NCBI RefSeq assembly: GCF_963082655.1
Contig: NC_081554.1
Coordinates: 59,316,933-59,380,932 of the forward strand
Length of the DNA: 64,000 nucleotides
Reading direction: 5' to 3'
Source of the DNA: Stomoxys calcitrans
Taxonomy: Eukaryota; Arthropoda; Insecta; Diptera; Muscidae
Every line of letters begins with the position of its first letter. Position 1 is the first letter of the stretch. Both the position numbers and the translations under genes were made by a program. Below the pieces are notes generated by a model. That model was given only the letters and a program-made list of their open reading frames with translations, ran no database searches and was not told the origin of the DNA. Shown here piece after piece: positions 45,000-54,429 of this stretch.

Positions 45000-46328
45000 T
45001 AAGCCTTACATTGCTTCTACTCAAAACCAAGGAACGTATTGTGGATACCATGATATGGAGTACCACATGCAGCAATTTAACGCACCACGTTTCCTCAATA
45101 AGACGATTTCGATATCTGACAAGCTCAAATACTTAGGTGTGATCTTGGACAGGAAACTGAATTGGAAGTGTCACATTCAGGAGCTTACTGAGAAGGCTCA
45201 CGGAAGTTGGGCACTATGTAGACGGGCCGTAGGCTCGAAATGGGGCCTGAATCCTAGGATAGTCCACTGGCTCTACAGGAGCGTGATTAGACCAATACTT
45301 CCTTACGCCTCAGTAGTTTGGGGGACTGCTATGGAGAAAAAGTGCAACCATAAGGACCATACAACAGGTTCAGAGAAAATGTTGTCTTGGCATAGACGGA
45401 GCGATGAGGACCACGCCCTCTAGGGCACTGGAAACTACTCTAGATATACGAGCCATTGACATAAAGATTAAATGTAAGGCAGCCACTATGACTATGAGAC
45501 TTAAGGCGATGTGAGAATGGATTGAGGATGGGAGCAGCTCATACCATCGCGGTATAATCGAGGCGACGATAGGAAACCTGGAAGGAAGGGGAGAGGTTTC
45601 CGATCGGATACCTGAGATGAAACTTCTAGTCGAGTGTGACGCACTGCTGCCATCGGCAAAGTCTTGGATTGACGCAACCCTAGTATTGCCATCTGGAAGA
45701 TCATGTTACACGGATGGATCAAAGCTAAAGGACAGAGTGGGCCTGGGGGTTTACATTGAAAACCCAGTGACTGACATCTGTTTTAGGCTGCCTGACCATA
45801 ATACGGTCCTGCAGGCGGAGATCCGGGCGATCACGGCATGCGTGAAGTGGTGTGGTGCTAACGCGAGGACGTCGAGTGTGAACATCTTTACCGACAGTAA
45901 AATTGGCATAAGGGCAGTCTTGCAGTGTCAGAAGGAGATTAACGCCGTCTCTGAGGATGGGAAAATCCGCATCGTTTGGGTGCCGGGCCATAACGGAGTA
46001 AGGGGAAATGAAAGGGCAGACGATTTGGCGGTGAAGGCCAGAGGGCTGCCATCAATAAACTTGGTTAACCCGAAGGCTTTCGGGTCGACGCAGTCCGAGT
46101 TAAGGGAGTGGGCGACGAATGTGCATGCAACATTGTGGAACAGCGAAACGGTCGGTAGGACGGCGAAAATCCTATGGGGGGATCCAGATCGTGAGAAGAA
46201 GAGGCTATTACTGAAAGGAAGCTAGAAGGAGGTCAGTATAGTTATGCTGTACTATAGCTAGGTGTATGTCCATAGTGGCACGGAGCGGATTAATATTTTC
46301 ACCCTCTTTTCAACCTAATCTAACCTTA
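45000..46328 (+). mobile_element. LOA-like LINE, two internal deletions
   Basis: Begins in RT fingers (LLKTKERIVDTMI, about 45015) and jumps at about 45070 to the palm end/thumb: QFNAPRFLNK, KYLGVILDRKLNWKCHI, GLNPRIVHWLYRSVIRPILP (45055-45423). Linker and RNase H follow. After 46225 the C-terminal cysteine domain is missing and sequence jumps to the 3' UTR (GCACGGAGCGGATTAATATT, ending CAACCTAATCTAACCTT). It is the only copy with a long open RNase H frame. Confidence 0.87.
45617..46225 (+). CDS. LOA RNase H domain, open frame fragment
   Basis: A 202-codon open frame with all four RNase H acidic positions: SGRSCYTDGSKL (Asp), LQAEIRAIT (Glu), VNIFTDSKIG (Asp) and HNGVRGNERADDLAVKA (Asp, with the WVPGH His). 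Compared with the copy at 51563 it lacks about ten residues after DSKI. RNase H removes the RNA strand after reverse transcription in this LINE group. The start Met is internal to the ORF2 and the C-terminus is cut by a deletion, so it is a fragment rather than a gene. Confidence 0.6.
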   Translation: MKLLVECDALLPSAKSWIDATLVLPSGRSCYTDGSKLKDRVGLGVYIENPVTDICFRLPDHNTVLQAEIRAITACVKWCGANARTSSVNIFTDSKIGIRAVLQCQKEINAVSEDGKIRIVWVPGHNGVRGNERADDLAVKARGLPSINLVNPKAFGSTQSELREWATNVHATLWNSETVGRTAKILWGDPDREKKRLLLKGS

Positions 46329-46334
46329 CATGCA

Positions 46335-47965
46335 GCGAGCAGTTTAAATATAAACAGTATGTCTATGTCATGGAAAGTTCGGTGGGGACTGACTCGCAAG
46401 AGGTTGTGCATAAAAATGAAGAATCTTTATGCCAATGAATCCCGATGCCAAGACGTACACTTTGGTGGTATACATTGACATCGAGGGGGCTTTTAACAAT
46501 GTGCATACCGACACACTGATCCTATCCCTAGATCAGAACTGGGCGAACCGGGTTCTAAGAGACTGCATAAATCATATGCTAAGGAACAGGTGGATGAATT
46601 GTGGATCCCATGACATCAATATAAGGGAGAAAGTGGCACAGGGCAAGCCACAGGGTGGCATTTTATCTCTAACTCCCATGAGTGACCACTATAGATAACC
46701 TATTACGGATGCTAATTCAGGAGGGATTTTAACCTCTCTGCTACACAGAAAATGCTACAATACTTTTAGGGGGTGACGATCTGATCTTGGAAAAAAAAAC
46801 TGAGCTGGAAATGTCTCATTCGGGAGAATACCGAGAGGGTTCACAGATGTTGGGCAATACGAAGACAAGTCGTAAGCTTGAAATGGGGTCTGAATCCGAG
46901 AATAGTTCACTGGTTCTACAGGAACATTATTAGACCAATACTTACTTACGCCTCAGTGGTTTGGTGGACTGCTATGGAGAAAAGTGAAACATAAGGATAA
47001 TACAACAGGTTCAGAGGACATGTTGCCTTGGCGTAGACGGATAGGCGATAAGAACCACCCCCACAAGGGCACTGCTGACTATTCTATTCTATTAAGTGTG
47101 AGGCAGCCACTTCAGCTATTAGACAAAAGGCGATGGGAGAATGGATAGAGAATAGTAGGGCATAACATCGCATTACAATCGATGCAACGATTGGGAACCT
47201 GAATGGCATGGGCGAGGTTTCCGATCGAATACCTGAGACGATAGTTGAGGACACGAGTGCGAGGCACTGCTGACAGCGGCGAATACTTGGACGGAACTAT
47301 GGAATTGCCATCTGAAAGTTCATGCCAAATGGATGGCTAGATAATAGAGTGCGCCTGGGGGTCTACATTGAGAACCCAGGGTCTGAGATCTGTTTCTAAC
47401 TGCCTGCCCATAATAGTTCCTGCAGACGGATATTTCGGCAATCTCGGAATGCGTAAGGTGGTGAGGTGTTAACACGAGGTTGCCGAATGTGAAGATTTTT
47501 ACGGACAGTAAACTGCCATAAAGACTAAGTGTGAGGCAGCCACTACGGCTTTGAGACATAAGGCGATGGAGAAATGGATAGAAGATAGAAACAATACACA
47601 CCATCAAGGTATAGGCGAAGCGACGATAGGAAATCTCGAAGGAATGAAAGAGGTTTCCGATAGGATATCTGAGACGGCACTTGAGGTAAAGTGCTAGGCA
47701 CTGTTGCCAGCGGCATTGTTTTGGATTGGCGGAAGTCTGATATTGCCTTCAGGAATTTTTTGCTACACCGATGGCTAGAGGACAAAGTGTGTCTGGGGGT
47801 CTACATTGAGACTCCAGGAACTGAGATCTGTTTCTGACTGCCTGACCATATTATGTCCATCAGGCGATCATAGAATGCTTGAGGTAGTTTGGTGTTAACG
47901 CGAGAACGTTGAGTGTGTACATCAGGCCAATAACCAGCACGGTAAGGTCACGCACAGTAATGGAG
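46335..47965 (+). mobile_element. LOA-like LINE with duplicated linker/RNase H block
   Basis: Starts in RT fingers directly behind the 3' end of the previous copy. Open pieces give IDIEGAFNNVHTDTLILSLD (motif A) and KVAQGKPQGGILSL (motif B). The palm Asp pair is destroyed near 46740. Thumb, linker (about 47092) and RNase H start follow. At 47520 the linker begins again (CGGACAGTAAACTGCCATA, then AAGTGTGAGGCAGCC) and RNase H is repeated to about 47965, where a DINE begins. Heavily frameshifted. Confidence 0.82.
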
Positions 47966-48972
47966 CGTTACAAGTAAAAGCGTGCTAAGTTCGGCAGGGC
48001 CGAGTCTTATATACCCTCTACCATGGATCGAATTTGTCATGTTTTATGAATGACTTTTTCAAATATATATGGGCTATATCAAGCTATTGGCCGATATGCA
48101 TCGTACTTGTCATGGTTGTTAGAAGTCATAGAAAAATCAACTCCAAATTTTAGGCAAATCAAGTAATAATTACACCCTCCAGAGGCTCAGAAAGTCATAT
48201 TGTGGGGTCGTCTTATATGGCAGCTATGCCAAGATATGAACCGACCATACATGGCTCAAGAAGTCAAATCGGGAAATGGGTTTATATGGCAGCTACATCA
48301 GGTTATGGACTGTCTAAGACCATACTTGGGAGAGTTATTGGAAGTCATACCAAGACGGCAAATCCCAAATTTCCACCAAAAATTTATAAGAATTGAGCCC
48401 TCTAGAGGCACAAAAACTCGAATCGGAAGATTGGTTTATATGGCAGTTATATCAGGTTATTTTAGCAAAATCAGATAAGAATTGCGCCTTCTAGACGCTC
48501 AAGAAGTCTAATCGGGAGATCACTTTATATGGCAGCTCTATCAGGTTATGAACCCTACTTGACACAGTTATATGAAGTTTTATCACAATACCACGTGCAA
48601 AATTTCAGACAAGTGGGATAAGAATTGCGCCATATGGGGATGAAGAATTCTAATCCGGAAATGGGTTTATTTGGGGCTATATCCGATTATAGACCGATTA
48701 AGACAACATATAGCACGCATGTTGAAGGTCATAGGAAAAGTCGTTGTGCAAAATTTAAGCTAAATCGGATAAGAATTGCGCCCTCTATAGGCTCAAAAAT
48801 TATGCTCGGGAGATCATTTTACATGGGAGCCATATCAGGTTATGAATCTATTTGGACCATACTTGGCATTGTTGCAAAGCATAACCGAGCTACACTAATA
48901 AGAAGTATTTGCGCAAAATTTCGAGCGCTTAGATTTACTCCTTCGAAAGTTTACGTGCTTTGAACAGACAAA
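47966..48972 (-). mobile_element. DINE-like element, 5' end truncated
   Basis: Head ACAAGTAAAAGCGTGCTAAG, TTCGGCAGGGCCGAG and ATACCCTCTACCATGG. Five or six diverged units follow, then the 5' region up to GAACAGACAAACGGACATC, where LOA minus-strand sequence starts. Confidence 0.82.
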
Positions 48973-49267
48973 CGGACATCCTTTGAGTAATAACCTAGAC
49001 TTTTGATTATCCGGATCTTCCCATAATATTTTTTTTCCTCCTCCCAATCGTTTGGCCTTTCCACAGTATTATCTGTTCGTTTGTCGCTCACGCCCATAAC
49101 CAGGACTTCGTAGCCCGGAAAGGCTTCGGGTGAACAATGATTATTGACGACAGTCTACGGGCCTTTACGAGCAAAATGTCTGCTCGCTCATTGCTCCCTT
49201 ACTACTCTTTGACCCGGTACACAAACAACGCGTTTTGTACCATCATCAGAAAAGGTGTTTATCTCCT
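48973..49267 (-). mobile_element. LOA-like LINE fragment (RNase H end region)
   Basis: Matches, on the minus strand, the segment with the WVPG region through VNPK (compare 45955-46200): AGGCTTCGGGTGAACAATGA and CGTTTTGTACCATCATCAG. About 295 bp, lying between two DINE elements facing each other. Confidence 0.75.
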
Positions 49268-50160
49268 TTTTATACCCTCCACCATAGGATGGGGGTATAT
49301 AAATTTTTGTAACACCTCGAAATGTTCGTCTAAGATCCCAAAATGTGTATATATTCTTGATCGCCATGACATTTTAAGTCGATCTAGCCATATCCGTCCC
49401 TCCGTCCGTCCCTCCGTCCGTCCCTCCGTCCGTCCCTCTGTCCTTCTTTCTGTGGAAAGCACGCTACCATTCGAAGGAGTATTGCTAGGCTCATGAAATT
49501 TTACACACAAACTTTCGAATAGCGTATGTCGGTTAAGATCTAAATTTGCTATATCGGTAATTGCTTTGGTATAGATGCCATACAAACCGATCTTGGATCT
49601 TGTTTTCTTGAGACATTAGGAGTCGCAAATCTAATCCGATTTGGCTGACATTAAAACAACTGTGCCAAGAATGGTTCAAATCGGTTCATCACCTGATATA
49701 TTGTAGTTCCCATATAAACCGATTTGGGATCTTGACTTCTTGAGCCTTTAGACGGCGCAATTATTATCCAATTTGGCTGAAATTTTGCATGAAGTGTTGT
49801 GTCTCGCAACAACTATGGCAAGTATGGTCTAAATCGGTAACCTTATATAGCTCCCATAACGTGATATAGCAACCTCTAGAGGGAGCAATGCTTATCCGAT
49901 TTAGCTGAAATTTTGTTCAACGGCTTTTCCCATGACCTTCAATATACGTGTCGAATAAGGTCTGAATCAGTCTTTAGCCTGGTACAGCTCCCATATAAAC
50001 CGTTTTCTCGATTTTAGTTCATTGACCCCCAAAGGGCGCAATTCTTATCCGAATTGAAATTTTACACAATGACTTCCACTATGGTCTCCAAAATTCAATT
50101 CGGATCATAACTTGATTATTTGCGCTATAAACTCATTTATGACACATTTTCTATGACTCA
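49268..50160 (+). mobile_element. DINE-1/mini-me-like element, 3' end missing
   Basis: 5' end TATACCCTCCACCATAGGAT, TGTATATATTCTTGATCGCC and an extended GTCC/CTCC run (49396-49445). Units like CATATAAACCGATTTGGGAT follow. The hairpin 3' end is not found. Confidence 0.82.
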
Positions 50161-50244
50161 TTTTCATGAATTATGGCTGATTAAAGCATTGAAAGTTTCA
50201 ATGGCATTGCAGATGTGTCTTATGTTTAGCAAACAATATTTTGC

Positions 50245-50312
50245 TCATAGTAGCATGGGGCGGATTGATATCCGCACCCTCTTTTCAATCTAACTAAACC
50301 TAACCTTACCTA
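50245..50312 (+). mobile_element. LOA-like LINE, 3' UTR-only insertion
   Basis: GTAGCATGGGGCGGATTGAT, CCGCACCCTCTTTTCAATC and TAAACCTAACCTTACC match the LOA 3' UTR. Only about 65 bp. It sits between two diverged copies of a TATAAACTCATTT-containing sequence. Confidence 0.7.
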
Positions 50313-51174
50313 AGGATTATAAACTCATTTCTTACACATTTCCAATGAAGATCTATCTAGAGTTGCTTTATAAATTATGAATGATTATAGCTTTGGTAGC
50401 TTCACTGTCACGAGACCATGTCTTACCGAAATGCTGAGGTCTTTCAATAAACGCAATTTCAATGAAAGATATTCTACTAACGTTTTTCCCTTGGTTTTAT
50501 TGGTCTTCAACTTAAAGGCCTTTCCTATTGGAACACTGTTTTAATATCACTAACAAAAACTTACCAAGGCCTACCAAACCCCATACTTCCTACTGCCTTG
50601 CACTGTCATATCAACATTCATTTCCATCTCTCTATATATGTGTGTGTGTGTGTGTGTGTGCGAGAATGGCCGATTAGATCTCAGTACAATACTTATGTGG
50701 CTGTTCTCAGGTTCCACAAGGATAATAAAATGCAGTAACAACAGCGCACAACTATCATGGTTCCCTTGATGGCATTGGGAATTATACTTATTCTGAGGGG
50801 TCCATCCACTGGCAATGTGGTTGTTCCAAGTGACAATAGTTGAGCATAGTGTACTGTAGCACTATTGTGTTGCAAAGTAATTAAGTTGACAAACTTCATA
50901 TCGTGTTCATTACATGGACAATATTTAATTTCGAAAACTGAACATCACTTTAATGACATCCATATATCATATTTGCTAAGTAATTGTCATTGATAAATCA
51001 AAGCACATCTATTGCATGTGTGAGTCGTATTATGGAAAAGTGAGCTAACTCAGTTATAATGAAACAGTTTTTATACTCATCACCACAGTATGGGGCATAA
51101 ACTAAAGACGGCATTTCGATAGCAAAATTTGAAAATTGCCCATTAAGGAACATGGGCAAACTTCTCACATATCA
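50313..51174. other. Non-coding stretch with (TG)n
   Basis: (TG)n at about 50638-50660. No recognisable gene. A 68-codon minus frame at 50693-50899 has no known motif. Confidence 0.5.
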
Positions 51175-51262
51175 CCGAGTGATGTCCGATTCGAGTTTAA
51201 GTTCAATGATAGGGGGCCTACTTTTCATAGCCGTGTGCGCAGTTTTTACATGGCAAAGCACC
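51175..51262 (-). mobile_element. tRNA-derived SINE fragment
   Basis: ATTCGAGTTTAAGTTCAATG, ATAGCCGTGTGCGCAG and TTTTTACATGGCAAAG match the SINE 3' body in reverse. Promoter boxes are absent. Confidence 0.6.
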
Positions 51263-51299
51263 GCACAACGCAGAAAGTTTCAAAACTCAGAAAAATGCA

Positions 51300-52190
51300 T
51301 CAAATGCATAGTTTGGTGCACTGCTATGGATAAAAAGTGCAACATAAGGACCATACAATAGGTTCAGAGAACATGTTGTCTTGGCATAGGTGGAGCGATG
51401 AGGACCTCGCCCACTAGGGCACTGGAGACTATTCTGGATATCCGATCCTTTGACATACAGATTAAGTATGAGGATGGGAGTAGCTCATACCATCGCCGTA
51501 TAATCGAGGCGACGATAGGAAACCTGGAAGGATGGGTAGAGGTTTCCGATCGGATACCTTAGATGAACCTTGAAGTCGAGTGCGAGGCACTGCTGCCATC
51601 GGCACAGTATTGGATTGACGGATCCCTAGTATTGCCATCTGGAAGATCATGTTACATGGATGGTTTAAAGCAAAAGGACAGAGTAGGCCTGGGGGTTTAC
51701 ATCGAGAACACAGGTACTGAGATGTGTTTTAGACTGATTGACCATAATACGGTCCTGCAGGCGGAGATCTGGGCTATCAAGGAATTCGGGAAGTGGTGTG
51801 ATGCTAACGCGAGGACGTCGAGTGTGAACATCTTTATCGATAGTAATATTGTCATAATGGCAATAACAACCAGGCAGGTAGGGTCACGAACAGTCTTGCA
51901 GTGAAAGAAGGAGATTAACGCCTTCTCTGAGGATGGCAAAATCCACATCGTTTGGGTGCCGGGCCAAAACGGAGTAAGGGGAAATGAAAGGGCAGACGAG
52001 TTGGCGGTGAAGGCCAGAGGACTGCCTTCAATGAACTCGGTAAACCCGAAGATTTTCGGGTCGACGCAGTACGAGTTAAGGGAGTGGGCGACGAATGCGC
52101 ATTTTACACTGTGGAACAGCGAAACGATTGATAGGACGGCGAAAATCCTATGGGTGATCCAGATCGTGAGAGGACGAAGCTATTACCAAA
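51300..52190 (+). mobile_element. LOA-like LINE, linker and RNase H
   Basis: KKCNIRTIQ, then linker and RNase H in frames 51563-51904 and 51956-52216: SGRSCYMDGLKQKDRVGLG (YTDGS changed to YMDGL, Asp kept), LQAEIWAIKE, VNIFIDSNIVI (Asp kept) and NGVRGNERADELAVKARG. The WVPGH His is Gln (WVPGQ). A stop at 51902-51904 splits the domain. It ends in the ILWVIQIV region with a frameshift and is followed by an A-run and a DINE. Confidence 0.87.
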
Positions 52191-52224
52191 TTTTAAGCCA
52201 AAAAAAAAAATTTTAAAAACCGAG

Positions 52225-52588
52225 TTGGATTATACCACTACATGCAGAAAATTGAGGCTTTTAAGATCTCAAGAAGTCAAAACAAAAGATCGGTTTATAT
52301 GGCAGCTATATTTAAATCTGAACCGATATGGCCTATTTGTAATCCCCAATGACCTACATCAATAATGAATATCTGTGCAAAATTTCAAGCGGCTAGCTTT
52401 ACGCGTTCGACCGCTAATGTGGTTTCGACACACGGACGGACATGGCTGGATGGACTCAGAACGTCGAGACGGTCAAGAATATATAAAGATATACTTTATG
52501 GGGTCATAGACGAATATTATGAGGAATTAAAAGCGAAATGACTAGATAAGTATTCCCCCATCCTATGGTGGTGAGCATAAAAACTGAA
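52225..52588 (-). mobile_element. DINE 5' portion
   Basis: One unit plus the 5' end: CGGTTTATATGGCAGCTATA, CACACGGACGGACATGG, AAGAATATATAAAGATATAC and the terminus ATTCCCCCATCCTATGG. The hairpin 3' end is missing. Confidence 0.82.
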
Positions 52589-52599
52589 TAAAGCTCTTA

Positions 52600-53900
52600 G
52601 TGCACACCCCACCCAAGACACTTTGCTCTAAAATTGGATATCAAATTCGTTTTCTACTCTCAAATACCTTTCATTTTAGTCCCATTTTGACATAATGGGT
52701 CACATTACCCATTTGACGTATCTTTAAGAGAAAAAGCGCCATCTAGACTTGGACGCAAATGTTAATGTCATATTCGTAATCTACTCCCAAATAGCTTTTA
52801 TTTGAGTCCCATATAGCCGTGGTCGGCTAATATGCCTCTTTGGGGGTATTTGGTGGTGGGCGAGCTCCCATTACTTGGAATTTATGTTTTATGCCATATT
52901 TGTAATCTACTGCCTAATACTTTTCATTTGAGTCCCATATTGACATGAACTTCGAATACACCTGTTTAGAGGAGTTTTGGGATTGGGGGGTAATTGGACC
53001 CAAATTTTAAATTACACATTCGTTTACTGGTCTCCAATACCTTTCTTTTAATACCCTTATTGTGCCCATCGGATCACTTTTGGATATGGGTGGAGTTTTT
53101 GGGGTAAGGGCAAGGGTCCGCCTCCACCCGATATCGAAAAATTTTAAAGCCTATGTTTCCCTCCAGACAAACTTAGACAATCTATGAAAATTTTAAGCAA
53201 ATAGGTTCAGCCAAGTATCATGTAGTCATAATGGTTCTAATAGGGTTTTTGAGGGGTGGCGTGACCCCCTATACTTTGTTCTGATTTTATCTGCCATTCC
53301 ATTGAAGCCCCATATTGAAATTACCGTCCAATATTTCTGTTTGGGGTTGGGGCGGCCCCGATGAGTACTTAGACTCAAATTTTAATACCATGTTCGTATT
53401 CTACTCTCCAATATTTTTCATTTGATACCTATATTGTCCCGATCGGTTCACTTTTGATTTTGGGTTGTGTTTTTGGCATAAGGGGGAGGGTCCGTCCCCC
53501 CTCCGATATCGAAAAAATATAAAGCCTATGTTTGCTTCCAGACGAACCTTCACAATATGCGAAAATTTCGAGAAAATCGGTTTTGCCATTTTTCAATCTA
53601 TACGGAATAAACAAACCGAGCCCCATTTATCCGCGATTGGCTAATGTCCCCATTACGGGCGGTTTTGTGGGAGTGGGGTGACCCCTATACTTCGACATGA
53701 ATTTGTATGCCAGATTCGTTATTTACTCCCGCATACTTTTCATTTGATACCCATATTGTCCTTAACGGTCCACTTTTGATGTTGGGTGGTGTTTTTGGGG
53801 TAATGGTGGAGGGTCCGCTCCCTTCCGTTATCAATAAATTATAAAGCCTATTCCTACTTCCTGACCATATACGTAATCTACTCCCGAATACCTTTGGACA
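52600..53900. repeat. Degenerate repeat family (TACTCCCAAATAC motif)
   Basis: Recurring phrases: TCTACTC(C)CAAATA at 52655, 52779, 52906, 53397, 53725 and 53880; CATTTGAGTCCCATATT; and GGTTCACTTTTGATTTTGGG at 53443, 53085 and 53770. Spacing is about 125 bp at the start and 330-380 bp later, so it may be a higher-order array or several insertions of one element. No coding domain. Confidence 0.6.
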
Positions 53901-54425
53901 TATGGATTTATTGAATAATGTGGGCCATTATATTGCCGTTTGCCTTCCCTTTTTGTTTGTTGCTCGGACTTTATTGCTATATTTGTTAAAGATATGCCTC
54001 ATTATAATTGCACAAAATATTTGCTAAAACGCAAAGGCGTCAAAGCATTAACATTTTCAATTGACACCTAGCGTTATGAATATTTTATTCATTATGGTTT
54101 TCAATATTTTTCCATATTATTTTATGCAAATATTCATATAATATTTTCAAACATGCATGAATTATTGTGGTTTCTAGTTGCTGCAGCTATTTAAAATAAA
54201 AATATCTATTCAACATTAAAATATTTTTTGACCACTATGTTTATAATTGTGGCGCATTGATGTGAATGTGAAATGAAATTTGAGCAAATGGTAGTACAAT
54301 TAAGTTAAGTGTCTAAACACAGCAAATCAAGTCTTCAATGAAATGAGATCGTAAAGTTGAATGAGATCTTTCAGCTTGTCAGTCTGGTGTACGCAAGGTC
54401 CACCAAAAGGCCCTCCGTCGCTCTA
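53901..54425. other. AT-rich non-coding stretch
   Basis: No gene or known repeat seen. Confidence 0.5.
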
Positions 54426-54429
54426 GGGC

